Shown: positions 51,925-60,631 of the stretch, piece after piece | How the letters are laid out: every line of letters starts with the position of its first letter | Numbering within the stretch: position 1 is the stretch's first letter | Origin: an uncultured Poribacteria bacterium | GTDB lineage: Bacteria > Poribacteria > WGA-4E > WGA-3G | Assembly: GCA_951813545.1 (NCBI GenBank) | Contig: OX638352.1 | Location: 3,240,835-3,304,834 of the forward strand | DNA length: 64,000 nt | Direction of reading: 5' to 3' | Notes under the pieces: generated by a model | What the model was told of the DNA's origin: nothing | Database searches by the model: none | What the model saw: only the letters and a program-made list of their open reading frames with translations | Translations under genes and position numbers: made by a program

Positions 51925-53130
51925 TTACCGATCAACTTCTCCCATTACAATATCAATGCTTCCGATAATAGCGATAATATCTGCGACCATCAAGCCTCGG
52001 CTGAGTTCTTGTAACGCGCTCAAAGCACTGAAGCAGGGTGATCGTCCTTTAAGACGTACCGGCTTCGGTGTGCCATCGCTGACAATGTAGAATCCGAGTT
52101 CACCGCGCGGTGCCTCACTTCGGAAATAGATTTCACCTTTCGGTGGACGGACGGCTTTTAAATCTGCCATCACGGGACCACCGGGCAGCCCTTCTGCCAA
52201 AATCTGTCGCACAATCCGGATAGACTCCTTCATCTCATCCATACGTATTTTGTATCGACTCCAGCAGTCCCCAACAACCGCTCCCAATTCCGGAATATCC
52301 ACAGCGACAGGCACATCAAAGTCAAACCTATCATAGATGGAGTAAGGTTCATCTCGCCGGAGATCCCAATCCACACCCGAACCTCGAAGGTTAGGACCAG
52401 TCGCACCGTAGCTCAGTGCCATCTCGTCCGACATGATAGCAACTCCCATCGTGCGTTCGGCGAAGATACTGTTTTTTGTTAGGAGTTCGTTATACTCGTC
52501 AATCAGCGGCTCAAAATAATCAAGGAATTCTTCTATCTCATCCAAGAAGTTCTGTTCGGTAATGGAACCAGGCTCCATAGGGATGATTTCGGAGACACCA
52601 CCGATACGGATGTAGTTATAGGTGAGCCGTGCGCCACACACTTTCTCGAAAAGTAGGAGTAAACGCTCACGGTCGCGAAAGGCATAAAGAAAAGGCGTAA
52701 ATGCCCCAAGGTCCATCCCGTAAGTTCCGAAAGAGAGGAGATGGCTTGCGATACGGTTTAATTCACAGATAAGCACCCGCAGGTATTCCGCTCGTTCTGG
52801 CACCTCGAATTCTTTGCTCTCATCTGCTTCCAGCAGCTTCTCAACGGCAAGACAGAACCCCCAATTCTGGTTCATTGCTGCCACGTAATCCATCCGGTCG
52901 GTAAAGGGGATAATCTGGGGATAGGAGAGATTCTCGGAATGCTTCTCAAAACAGCGATGCAGATAGCCGATGTGTGGAATCGCTTCTCGGACTATCTCAC
53001 CATCCAACTTCAATTCTAAACGTAACACACCGTGTGTGCTTGGATGCTGAGGTCCCATGTTCACCACCATCTCATCGGCGAACGGTTTTAGTTCTATAAT
53101 TTTACTTTCAGTCTGCTGTGTAGTTTCCAT
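51925..53130 (-). CDS. nuoD: NADH-quinone oxidoreductase subunit D
   Basis: A 401-residue 49-kDa-type subunit that forms the quinone site with NuoB. Diagnostic blocks are VNMGPQHPSTHGVLRLELKL, GYLHRCFEKHSE (usual His region), RGSGVDWDLRRDEPYSIYD and GEIYFRSEAPRGELGFYIVS. C-terminal SIDIVMGEVDR matches the family end. A promoter at 53202-53230 suggests that nuoD starts its own transcript besides read-through from nuoABC. Confidence 0.96.
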   Translation of the reverse strand: METTQQTESKIIELKPFADEMVVNMGPQHPSTHGVLRLELKLDGEIVREAIPHIGYLHRCFEKHSENLSYPQIIPFTDRMDYVAAMNQNWGFCLAVEKLLEADESKEFEVPERAEYLRVLICELNRIASHLLSFGTYGMDLGAFTPFLYAFRDRERLLLLFEKVCGARLTYNYIRIGGVSEIIPMEPGSITEQNFLDEIEEFLDYFEPLIDEYNELLTKNSIFAERTMGVAIMSDEMALSYGATGPNLRGSGVDWDLRRDEPYSIYDRFDFDVPVAVDIPELGAVVGDCWSRYKIRMDEMKESIRIVRQILAEGLPGGPVMADLKAVRPPKGEIYFRSEAPRGELGFYIVSDGTPKPVRLKGRSPCFSALSALQELSRGLMVADIIAIIGSIDIVMGEVDR

Positions 53131-53201
53131 AATACGGGTTCTGCAAAGCCTAAAGTGAATCAGAAGATTTGCTGCTTATATCTATCTATTTTCCACTATA
53201 T

Positions 53202-53230
53202 ATGATACCACTTTCGCGTTTGAATGTCAA
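53202..53230 (-). promoter_or_regulatory. Internal promoter before nuoD
   Basis: On the minus strand TTGACA (53230-53225), a 17-bp spacer and TATCAT (53207-53202). It lies in the 180-bp nuoC-nuoD gap, about 72 bp before the nuoD ATG. Confidence 0.7.
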
Positions 53231-53310
53231 ATCCTAACCTGTTTTTCCGAGAGCTATCCAATGTTACCACAAGCATAAATCTTGAACTTGCAAATCAGGG
53301 AAAATACCAC

Positions 53311-53796
53311 CTAATACGGCACACGCATACCGCGGTAGAATTCCGGTTCTTTGTAATCTTTGCGTAGGGGGTACCCTTCCCAATCATCGGGCAGTAAGAT
53401 GCGGCGGAGATCACTGTGCCCTTCAAAGAGGATTCCATAGAGATCATAAGCTTCACGCTCATGCCAGTCCGCAGTTTTCCAGATATGTGCGACGCTGGGG
53501 AGGTGGGCATCTGTTTTTGGCACTGTGGTTTTCAGAACCACACTATGCCGATGTCGCATGGCATAGATATGATAGACAACAGCAAGTTCTTCATCCTTGG
53601 CATTCAAATCAACGCCACTGAGGCACATCAGTGAATCAAATGCCAACGTGTCAGTTTCAGCGAGATATTGACATACATCGGCGATTGCTGAGGAAGTAAT
53701 GAGAATGCTCGGATCACCAGCAAGTTCAGTGTCGAAACCGAGGACGGCTTCACCAAACTGCTCGGTTAGATTTTCATAAATTTCTTCTGGTTTCAC
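53311..53796 (-). CDS. nuoC: NADH-quinone oxidoreductase subunit C
   Basis: A 161-residue 30-kDa-type hydrophilic subunit. Family segments are LMCLSGVDL, PSVAHIWKTADWHEREAYDL, YGILFEGHSDLRRILLPDDW and EGYPLRKDYKEPEF. It is separate from nuoD, not fused as in E. coli. 60 bp follow the nuoB stop. Confidence 0.96.
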   Translation of the reverse strand: MKPEEIYENLTEQFGEAVLGFDTELAGDPSILITSSAIADVCQYLAETDTLAFDSLMCLSGVDLNAKDEELAVVYHIYAMRHRHSVVLKTTVPKTDAHLPSVAHIWKTADWHEREAYDLYGILFEGHSDLRRILLPDDWEGYPLRKDYKEPEFYRGMRVPY

Positions 53797-53856
53797 GTAA
53801 TTTCTACTCCATGGTCACGATTACAAATCGCTTCTACCTTTGGATGGATAGATATT

Positions 53857-54462
53857 CTAAGCAGTGGTTTGGGTGCTCTCATCTTCTGCAGATGGTGTGT
53901 CCGCTTCAGCCGCAGCTTCAGTTTCCTCCTGCTCGTACCACTCCGTCTTTGTAAAGAGTCTTTTCAGGAACGGGACATCACCACGCTTGGCGACGGTCTG
54001 GGTTTTAATCTTTTCTTGTAACTTGAGTAACCCTTCAATGAGTGCCTCTGGACGCGGTGGACATCCAGGTACATAAACGTCAACCGGGATAATCCGATCA
54101 ACACCTTTGAGAACATGATATCCGTGTTGCCAGTAGGGACCGCCGCTTGTTGCGCAGCTCCCCATGGAAATGACATATTTCGGTTCCGGCATCTGCTCAT
54201 AAAGTCGCCTGATACGCGTTGCCATTTTGAGTGTCACTGTCCCAGAGATGACCATCAGGTCGGACTGACGCGGTGTGGCACGCGGCACGCCTGCCCCAAA
54301 CCGGTCAAGGTCGTAGTTAGAAGCAGCGGTTGCCATGAACTCAATGGCACAACAGGCGAGTCCAAAAGTCATGGGCCAGAGCGCGGAGGAGCGTGCCCAG
54401 TTGGCGACGGCATCAACTGAGGTAACAATAACGTTTTTATCCAGTTTCTCATCAATTATCAT
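53857..54462 (-). CDS. nuoB: NADH-quinone oxidoreductase subunit B
   Basis: A 201-residue subunit that binds cluster N2. The four ligands are in FGLACCAIEFM (two Cys), SMGSCATSGGPYW and YVPGCPPRPEAL. The start is ATG 54462 with AGGGAGGAAAG immediately before; a longer frame from 54552 is not supported. The gene overlaps the nuoA stop by 11 bp, suggesting coupling. The acidic C-terminal tail (EEQEETEAAAEADTPSAEDE region) is an extension of about 30 residues beyond the core. Confidence 0.95.
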   Translation of the reverse strand: MIIDEKLDKNVIVTSVDAVANWARSSALWPMTFGLACCAIEFMATAASNYDLDRFGAGVPRATPRQSDLMVISGTVTLKMATRIRRLYEQMPEPKYVISMGSCATSGGPYWQHGYHVLKGVDRIIPVDVYVPGCPPRPEALIEGLLKLQEKIKTQTVAKRGDVPFLKRLFTKTEWYEQEETEAAAEADTPSAEDESTQTTA

Positions 54463-54862
54463 AACTTTCCTCCCTCTGGACGGATTGTACTTCCAACTGC
54501 GTGGAGCGGATCCACTCCAGATCGCCTTTTGCCCAGACGTAGGCAAGTCCAACTAACAGAATAGCGATGAAGACAAGCATCTCCAAGAAAGCAAAAAGAC
54601 CGAAGTCCCGAAAAACAACTGCCCACGGGAAAAGGAACACGGTTTCCACGTCAAAGATTAGGAAAATGAGCGCGATGACGTAAAAACGGGTGTTAAACTT
54701 AATCCGTGTATCACCGATTGGATCTTCGCCACATTCATAAGGGATATATTTTTCGCTTGAGAACAGTTTGGTATGCAGGAGGCGAGAGACAGTGAGGTTT
54801 AAAACGACAAATAGACAGCCAACAATTAAGAAGATTAGCACATTTGCAAAGTTAAAAAGCAT
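54452..54862 (-). CDS. nuoA: NADH-quinone oxidoreductase subunit A
   Basis: A 136-residue subunit with three transmembrane helices. The diagnostic loop KYIPYECGEDPIGDTRIKFN and FYVIALIFLIFDVETVFLFP are present. It is the first gene of the nuo cluster, with a strong promoter at 54928-54956 and AAGGAT before the ATG. The cluster order A-B-C-D-x-H-I-J-K-L-M-N without E, F and G implies an electron donor other than the NADH module, or nuoEFG elsewhere. Confidence 0.96.
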   Translation of the reverse strand: MLFNFANVLIFLIVGCLFVVLNLTVSRLLHTKLFSSEKYIPYECGEDPIGDTRIKFNTRFYVIALIFLIFDVETVFLFPWAVVFRDFGLFAFLEMLVFIAILLVGLAYVWAKGDLEWIRSTQLEVQSVQREESYDN

Positions 54863-54927
54863 TCTGGATTATCCTTGAGAACCGCTATGTTGCGAAAACT
54901 TTGTGCATGGACGATTTCGTTCTTAAA

Positions 54928-54956
54928 ATTATATACCATTTTTCGCTATTTTGCAA
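54928..54956 (-). promoter_or_regulatory. Sigma70-type promoter of the nuo operon
   Basis: On the minus strand TTGCAA (54956-54951), a 17-bp spacer and TATAAT (54933-54928). The transcript would have a leader of about 60 bases before nuoA. Confidence 0.75.
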
Positions 54957-55017
54957 GTAAAAATTTTTGACCTGTGCAGAGAATCTTGAATGAACAATTC
55001 ATATTTAAGCTGCAACC

Positions 55018-55998
55018 TTAATTAGAAGTTTTCATTTTCGCCCAGACTGTAGTGAGCAAATGTGGTTTAGGAGAAACCGGCAAAGCGAAAACTGGATCAA
55101 GCCAATCAGGATAAACATTTGTGCCGCGGTTTGTGAGTTGTATACTCTGAAGGCTTGTCAAATCAATTTTGAAAATTTGCCAATTGTCGTCAACCTTTCT
55201 ATTATAAGCAAGTTCGTCACCTCTCGGAGACCAAACGGGATCCTCTGATAGCGGTTCTTTCTCAGGGATAATTTCGCGTAAATTGCTACCATCACGACTA
55301 ACAGTGTAGAGTGTTCCTGCAATTGGGCCTTTGCCACCCAATTTCTCAACGTGTGAGAAAGCGATAGTTGTACCGTCCGTTGACCAATCGGGACGAAACA
55401 TATGCAGCTGCGGTTCGGGCTGTAGTATCTCTTGACGACGCGTGTGGAGGTTAATAATCACAAGCGGATTGGGTCTCTCTACTAAACCTGCCTTAGGAAA
55501 TACGATCTCTGTCCCATCGGGTGACCACGCAGGAAACCCACCACTTCTACCACACGTCGCCAAGCGTTCCTCTTTCCCATCTAATGTCGCGATATAGATT
55601 GCCCAATCGTTCCCTTTATTTCCCAAATAAGCGATCTGTTTGCCATTTGGAGACCAAGCGGGTTGTTCTCTTGAAGCAATCTTCTTAAACACTCGTCTCA
55701 CATTTTCTCCATTGGCATCCATCAGGTATAAGTCGTCCACTCCATCTCGATTGGATACGAAGAGAATCTGATCGCCTGTCGGGGACCAGACCGGCTGAAA
55801 ATCAGCATCGGGGTGCTGGGTTAATCTAACTTGCTGTTTTCCATCAGTATTCATCATGTAGATTTCGGCATTGCCATCTCGGTTAGAGTTGAACACTATC
55901 TTGGGACCTGTTGGAACTTGTGCTGAAACTTGGCAAATGCTGAAACATAACACAGCGAAACCGGTGTAACACAACAGATAGAAATATAGACGTTTCAT
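55018..55998 (-). CDS. TolB-like PD40 beta-propeller protein 3
   Basis: A 326-residue exported protein. Its signal peptide ends near CQVSAQV; PD40 repeats follow (AEIYMMNTDGKQQVRLT, WSPTGDQILFVSNRDGVDDLY, WSPNGKQIAYL, WSPRGDELAYN). The tail is PHLLTTVWAKMKTSN, as in the other three PD40 proteins. ATG 55998 is preferred over 56016 because it begins the signal peptide directly. It lies seven bases or so from the preceding paralogue's end, so both are likely on one transcript. Ligand unknown. Confidence 0.85.
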   Translation of the reverse strand: MKRLYFYLLCYTGFAVLCFSICQVSAQVPTGPKIVFNSNRDGNAEIYMMNTDGKQQVRLTQHPDADFQPVWSPTGDQILFVSNRDGVDDLYLMDANGENVRRVFKKIASREQPAWSPNGKQIAYLGNKGNDWAIYIATLDGKEERLATCGRSGGFPAWSPDGTEIVFPKAGLVERPNPLVIINLHTRRQEILQPEPQLHMFRPDWSTDGTTIAFSHVEKLGGKGPIAGTLYTVSRDGSNLREIIPEKEPLSEDPVWSPRGDELAYNRKVDDNWQIFKIDLTSLQSIQLTNRGTNVYPDWLDPVFALPVSPKPHLLTTVWAKMKTSN

Positions 55999-56022
55999 AA
56001 TAGGTTCCGTCGGCATTAAGAT

Positions 56023-57006
56023 TTAGTCTTGAATCTTCATTTTACCCCACACAGTGGTAAGCAGCTGTGGCTGTGGAGAAACAGGTAAAACTTTAGGATC
56101 AAACCAGTCCCAACCCGTATTCCGTCCATGACGTATGGTTGGCCCCAGGCGCGCGAGCGGTGTTTCAGTGCGAGAGTCAAGGTCTATTTTAAACAAGAGT
56201 TTATGTCCCGCGATGGTCTTTCGATAAAGAAGTTCTTTCCCATCAGGTGACCACGCAAGTGTTCCGAACGCATTTTCGACTATCTCTTCACATTTTTTCC
56301 CATCACGGTGAATAATGTAGATACCGTGTTCCCTATCCCGTCTCCACATGGCAAAGGCAAGTTTTTTCCCATCAGGCGACCAAGTAGGGTAATGCATATC
56401 GCTTCCCTTAATTTTCGGAAGGAGTGTCTCTTGCTCGCTCGTTTTTAGGTTGATAATCCGAAGATGCCATTCTGTGGGCTCACCACCGATGAAGGCGACC
56501 TCGTTCCCATCGGGTGCCCAAGCAGGAAAACCGCCCGGGTGTATTCCCGATTCGGCAATTCGCTCCGCCTCACCGCCACCGAGTGTATTGGCGTACACTG
56601 CCCAATCTGGCACAGGCGAGTACGTATGGTAAGCAATCTTTTTCCCATCAGGCGACCAAGTAGGCGCGGTCCTGTAGTCCAAATCGCCAAAAGCCCGATG
56701 GACATTTTTTCCATTGGCATCCATGAGATAGATGTCATAAAGCCCTTTGTGGTCCCGCTCTGAGACAAAAGCAATGTGTTCTCCAGTTGGTGACCATGTA
56801 GGGTCGAAATCGTCTCCAGGGTGGTGGGTTAACCTTATCTCTTTACTCCCATCAGCATTCATCACATAGATTTCAGCGTTACTATTTCGGGTAGAGGTGA
56901 ATACAATTTTAGCGCGTGTTGGGGCTTCTGCCCAAATATTAAGCAGATTTGAGAAAACCAGTACCAAACCGATGCTAAGTAAAAAGGAAAGTCTCGTAAT
57001 TTTCAT
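56023..57006 (-). CDS. TolB-like PD40 beta-propeller protein 4
   Basis: A 327-residue paralogue. The signal peptide (LSFLLSIGLVLVFSNLLNIW) ends near AEA. Repeats include AEIYVMNADGSKEIRLTHHP, WSPTGEHIAFVSERDHKGLY and WSPDGKKLAFAMWRRDREHG. The end is PQLLTTVWGKMKIQD. It follows the lipoprotein family B genes on the same strand after 63 bp. The pairing of PD40 genes with tandem lipoproteins repeats the arrangement at 7.5-12.7 kb. Confidence 0.85.
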   Translation of the reverse strand: MKITRLSFLLSIGLVLVFSNLLNIWAEAPTRAKIVFTSTRNSNAEIYVMNADGSKEIRLTHHPGDDFDPTWSPTGEHIAFVSERDHKGLYDIYLMDANGKNVHRAFGDLDYRTAPTWSPDGKKIAYHTYSPVPDWAVYANTLGGGEAERIAESGIHPGGFPAWAPDGNEVAFIGGEPTEWHLRIINLKTSEQETLLPKIKGSDMHYPTWSPDGKKLAFAMWRRDREHGIYIIHRDGKKCEEIVENAFGTLAWSPDGKELLYRKTIAGHKLLFKIDLDSRTETPLARLGPTIRHGRNTGWDWFDPKVLPVSPQPQLLTTVWGKMKIQD

Positions 57007-57069
57007 GGGTGGACCCCCTAAAGGACGTGTAATTGAATAGATGGTATAGAAATGTGTCTGGGATTTCTG

Positions 57070-57795
57070 TCATTCTATCGTTAAGGTAATGCTATTGGAA
57101 GTGAGTACTGCCTCACCAAGCAGTGATTTGATAGGTAGATAGATATCCTTGTGTTTCTTTTCAAGGAAGTCAATCTGTTGCTGGAGATCGTTAACTGCGG
57201 AACGCTTGTCCGCAGCGGAGACATGTGCATCTGTCACATCCTCAATTCGTTTAATCTCTTCTTCCAATTCCACAACTTCCGGGTGTTTCTTTTTCAAAAA
57301 ATCTCGGTAAACCGGTAACGCCATTGTGAGCGTGATTGTGTAGCTCCCTTTCTCCAACCGATAATATTTCTGTAAATCTTCCAAAGGGACAACCTGTGTT
57401 GTCGCGGCTTTCAATTCCAACCCTTGGATACACTGAACAGATTTCCCATCCTTTTCAATCAAGACTTCTGCGGAACTCGGAACAGGGATTGAGCGTTTAG
57501 GTTCGACAATATTGCCGTCGGTATCTGTAATCCTTAACTGTGCGAACGCGCTTGATGTCGCAACATTGACAACAGGCGCGAGAAGGTCAAATTTTCCGTT
57601 CTGAATACTGAGTTCAAGCGGAATAGTGGTCTTAGATACATAAGCGTCTTTAGGTGTTGAAAGAGAAAAGATTACCCCTGAAGTGGCTGTTGTTACATCC
57701 GTTGGCATCGATTGGGTTTGCAAACTTGTGATGCAGCCTACCATACTAAAAATCAGAAATAAGTAAAGCAGCGTAAGACTTTTAAATGTTCTCAT
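57070..57795 (-). CDS. Lipoprotein, tandem family B member 1
   Basis: A 241-residue predicted lipoprotein (lipobox SMVGC). Core blocks are IPLELSIQNGKFDLLAPVVN, a domain with QLRITDTDGNIVEPKRSIPV, CIQGLELKAATTQVVPLEDL, QKYYRLEKGSYTITLTMALP, a coiled coil (VVELEEEIKRIEDV; LQQQIDFLEKKHKDIYLPI) and the C-terminal LTSNSITLTIE. It looks like a beta-sandwich domain with a helical hairpin. It is nearly a copy of the next gene. No named family was recognised. Confidence 0.8.
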   Translation of the reverse strand: MRTFKSLTLLYLFLIFSMVGCITSLQTQSMPTDVTTATSGVIFSLSTPKDAYVSKTTIPLELSIQNGKFDLLAPVVNVATSSAFAQLRITDTDGNIVEPKRSIPVPSSAEVLIEKDGKSVQCIQGLELKAATTQVVPLEDLQKYYRLEKGSYTITLTMALPVYRDFLKKKHPEVVELEEEIKRIEDVTDAHVSAADKRSAVNDLQQQIDFLEKKHKDIYLPIKSLLGEAVLTSNSITLTIE

Positions 57796-57820
57796 AAGAA
57801 TTTCCTTTCCAATATCTCCG

Positions 57821-58546
57821 TTATTCTATTGTTATGATGATGTTGTTGGAAGTAAGCATTGCTTTGCCAAGTAGCGATTTGACGGGCAGATAAATGTCTT
57901 TGTGTTTCTTTTCAAGAAATTCAATCTGTTGCTGGAGATCATTAACTGCGGAACGCTTGCCTGCAGCGGAGACGTGCGCATCTGCTACTTTCTGAATCCG
58001 TTTGATCTCCTCTTCCAACTCTATAACCTCTGGCTGTCGTTTTTTCAAAAAATCTCGGTAAACCGGTAACTCTATTGTGAGTGTGAGTGTGTAGCTCCCT
58101 TTCTCCAACTGATAATATTTCTGTAAATCTTCCAAAGGGACAACCTGCGTTGTCGCGGCTTTCAATTCCAACCCTTGGATACACTGAACAGATTTCCCAT
58201 CTTTTTCCATAAAGATTTCTTCAGAACTCGGTGCGATAATTGAGCGTTTAGGGTCAACAACGTTACCATCGGAATCTGTAACGCTTAATTGCGCAAATAC
58301 GCTTGGTGCTGCAATGTTGACAACAGGCACGAGCAGGTTAAATTTTCCGTTCTGAATACTGAGTTCAAGTGGAATAGTGTCCTTAGATGTATAAGCGTCT
58401 TTAGGTGTTGAGAGAGAGAAAATTACCCCTGAAGTGGCTGTTGTCACATTTCTTGGCATTGATTGGGTTTGAAAACCTGCCATACACCCCACCATACTAA
58501 AAATTAGAAATAGATAAAACATCCCGAGATTTTTAAACGTTCTCAT
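57821..58546 (-). CDS. Lipoprotein, tandem family B member 2
   Basis: A 241-residue paralogue closely similar to member 1 along its whole length (lipobox SMVGC; QNGKFNLLVPVVNIAAPSVF; CIQGLELKAATTQVVPLEDL; coiled coil LQQQIEFLEKKHKDIYLPV; end LTSNNIIITIE). Only 25 bp separate the two genes. The high similarity points to recent tandem duplication or gene conversion. Function unknown; probably lipid-anchored in the envelope. Confidence 0.8.
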   Translation of the reverse strand: MRTFKNLGMFYLFLIFSMVGCMAGFQTQSMPRNVTTATSGVIFSLSTPKDAYTSKDTIPLELSIQNGKFNLLVPVVNIAAPSVFAQLSVTDSDGNVVDPKRSIIAPSSEEIFMEKDGKSVQCIQGLELKAATTQVVPLEDLQKYYQLEKGSYTLTLTIELPVYRDFLKKRQPEVIELEEEIKRIQKVADAHVSAAGKRSAVNDLQQQIEFLEKKHKDIYLPVKSLLGKAMLTSNNIIITIE

Positions 58547-58592
58547 CTGACAAGAATTTCCTTTCTATAGTTAGCGTACTATTCTTCAAAGA

Positions 58593-58612
58593 AGCGAGAT
58601 CCAAACCTCGCT
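58593..58612. repeat. Hairpin repeat between lipoprotein genes
   Basis: AGCGAG-atccaaac-CTCGCT. On the minus strand it begins gcgaggttt, the same as the repeats at 9978 and 10026. Confidence 0.55.
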
Positions 58613-58620
58613 CATCCCAG

Positions 58621-59433
58621 TTACTCTATCGTTAGCGTAACCTCATTGGATACAAGCGATGCCTTTCCACGACGTGACTTGACAGGTAGGTAAATATCCA
58701 TCACCACATCCTTGTGTCTTTCCTCAATAAACTTAATCTGTTCTTGGTAGTATTTTAGAGCATCTTGCTTTGCAGCCGCTTGCAGATTCGGATCGTTCTG
58801 CAACCGTGCCAGATCACGTCTCAACTCAAGCACCTCTGGATGCTCCTCTATTATAGATTCTCGATAAACCTCTAACTCAATCGCAAGCGTTACAGTGTAA
58901 GTGCCGGGCTGCAACTTATAGTATTTCTGAATATCTTTCAATGTTAATTCCTGAGTCGCGTCTGCTTTGAATTCAAAACCTTGAATACAGCGTACCGATT
59001 TCCCGTCACGCTGCACATATTTTTGCGGGTTTTCTTGTGTGAGTACACGTTTCGGTTTAACAATCTGTCCGCTCACATCCTTCACAGTTATTTGTGTAAA
59101 CGCTCCTCTTGTTGCAACACTGAAGAAAGAAACAAGAAGATCAAACTTCCCATTCTGGATATTGAGATTAAGGGGGATGGCTTCTTTTGCAGAATAATTC
59201 GTTTTAGGCGTTGAAAGTTGGAGTTCGGCAAGTGCGCGAGGTGCTTCTGTTTCGGTAATTTCTGTAGCAGTGGCTGCTGTATCGGCTTCCGGTTGCGTTG
59301 TTTGTAGATTTCCGAGACATCCCGTAAGAGTAACAATAAGTAGGAAGGAACAGAGGGAGATAAATTTTGGTGTTGTAGAGCGTAGCTTGCAAGCCCATAT
59401 TGCAGCGCGCCAGCCAGTATTGCAAAGTAGCAT
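58621..59433 (-). CDS. Lipoprotein, tandem family B member 3 with repeat-derived N-terminus
   Basis: A 270-residue member of family B, more diverged. The conserved blocks are IPLNLNIQNGKFDLLVSFFS, CIQGFEFKADATQELTLKDI, QKYYKLQPGTYTVTLAIELE and the end LVSNEVTLTIE, with a coiled coil near LQNDPNLQAAAKQDALKYYQ. AAGGAG nine bases before ATG 59433 supports this start. The first 24 residues or so are translated from DNA that resembles the dispersed repeats (gtagcttgcaagccca), extending the n-region before the hydrophobic core and lipobox LTGC. It is 13 bp after the enolase-superfamily gene. Confidence 0.75.
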   Translation of the reverse strand: MLLCNTGWRAAIWACKLRSTTPKFISLCSFLLIVTLTGCLGNLQTTQPEADTAATATEITETEAPRALAELQLSTPKTNYSAKEAIPLNLNIQNGKFDLLVSFFSVATRGAFTQITVKDVSGQIVKPKRVLTQENPQKYVQRDGKSVRCIQGFEFKADATQELTLKDIQKYYKLQPGTYTVTLAIELEVYRESIIEEHPEVLELRRDLARLQNDPNLQAAAKQDALKYYQEQIKFIEERHKDVVMDIYLPVKSRRGKASLVSNEVTLTIE

Positions 59434-59446
59434 TTTTTATGACTCC

Positions 59447-60541
59447 TTATATGTTATGTTTTAAAAGTGTAATGCCTAATCCGGTTCGGGCGGGTACTTC
59501 AATGAATCCGTCAACGATTTTCTCAGGTGGTTCAATGAGGGTCGCACGCCAGTCTACTTCTCCCCACGCGTATTCAAGGATTGCGAAATTTGGCACACTC
59601 GCCATGCATTGGACACTCGCAGCGGTCGCTATGGGACCGCTCGGATTGTGAGGTGTCATCATAACGTTTCGCGCGGCAGCGAGAATGGCAATTTTTTTCA
59701 GCCCCGAAATTCCACCAACATGTTTGACATCCGGCAAAATATAATCAACGTGTGCTTCAGTTAACAACCTATCAAAATCCGTAAGGGTTCGTAAACGTTC
59801 ACCAGTCGCGATCGGGATACCGATAGAGCGACTCATGTGCGCGAAAGCATCAAGATTATCTAACGAAACTGCGTCTTCAATCCAGAAGAGGTGCAAGTCT
59901 TCCAATTCTTTTGCGACCTGAATGAGGATACCGGGGTTAAAACGGCTGTGGCAATCCACCATTAGATCAATGTCACCACCAATCGCTGCACGAATCGTGC
60001 GAATGCGATCAATCCCCAAGCAGATAGCAGGTGTTAGCGTTCCCCGCGAAATATTCGCGACAGAAACATCGTCAAAAGGGGCACATTTTATGGCGGTAAA
60101 TCCCTCAGCAACAGCACGCTCCGCATTGTGGGCAAACCCGAATGGACTCCGATCGACTGTTGCGCGGTTAATATTTGCATAGAGCCGGATCTTCTCTCGG
60201 CACTTGCCACCCAACAACTGATAGCTCGGTACCTCTAACGCCTTGCCTACCAGATCCCACATCGCTTGCTCAATTCCGCTGAGTGCTGTGTGATAGGTAT
60301 GGCTTTCAGTAACGTGATAAAAACGCTGTCGGAATGCCTCCATTTGAAACGGGTTCCATCCGACGAGTGTAGATTTGAGTGTCTTAATGAGGTGTTCAAC
60401 GCTCGCGTCATCTCTACCGTGGGAAGCCTCACCGACCCCGACGCTACCGTCGTCAGTATGTACCTTGACGAAGAGCCAATTGCCGCGGTGGTTTACCTGA
60501 ACAATCTCAGTCTCTATATCCGTGATTTTCAGTGTGTGCAT
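59447..60541 (-). CDS. Enolase-superfamily enzyme (mandelate racemase/galactonate dehydratase type) 2
   Basis: A 364-residue enzyme. The capping domain starts LKITDIETEIVQVNHRGNWL. Metal ligands are Asp in LMVDCHSRFNPG, Glu in FWIEDAVS and Glu in ATGERLRT. AIKCAPFD holds the barrel Lys, and MTPHNPSGP the catalytic His typical of galactonate-dehydratase-like members. These enzymes dehydrate sugar acids with Mg2+. The next upstream gene encodes a ThuA protein, in line with carbohydrate metabolism. The precise substrate is unknown. Confidence 0.88.
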   Translation of the reverse strand: MHTLKITDIETEIVQVNHRGNWLFVKVHTDDGSVGVGEASHGRDDASVEHLIKTLKSTLVGWNPFQMEAFRQRFYHVTESHTYHTALSGIEQAMWDLVGKALEVPSYQLLGGKCREKIRLYANINRATVDRSPFGFAHNAERAVAEGFTAIKCAPFDDVSVANISRGTLTPAICLGIDRIRTIRAAIGGDIDLMVDCHSRFNPGILIQVAKELEDLHLFWIEDAVSLDNLDAFAHMSRSIGIPIATGERLRTLTDFDRLLTEAHVDYILPDVKHVGGISGLKKIAILAAARNVMMTPHNPSGPIATAASVQCMASVPNFAILEYAWGEVDWRATLIEPPEKIVDGFIEVPARTGLGITLLKHNI

Positions 60542-60562
60542 TTGGGTTTAAGGTAATGGAAC

Positions 60563-60617
60563 GGCGAGACACAAGTGCCTCGCCTTATAGCATTTTGGCG
60601 TAGTTTGCAAGCCAAAA
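60563..60617. repeat. Two adjacent hairpin repeats
   Basis: GGCGAG-acacaagtgc-CTCGCC (60563-60584) and TTTTGGC-gtagtttgcaa-GCCAAAA (60593-60617, with TTTGCAA in the loop). They fill most of the 90-bp gap between the enolase-superfamily and ThuA genes. Confidence 0.65.
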
Positions 60618-60631
60618 CTTGCTACATAAAA

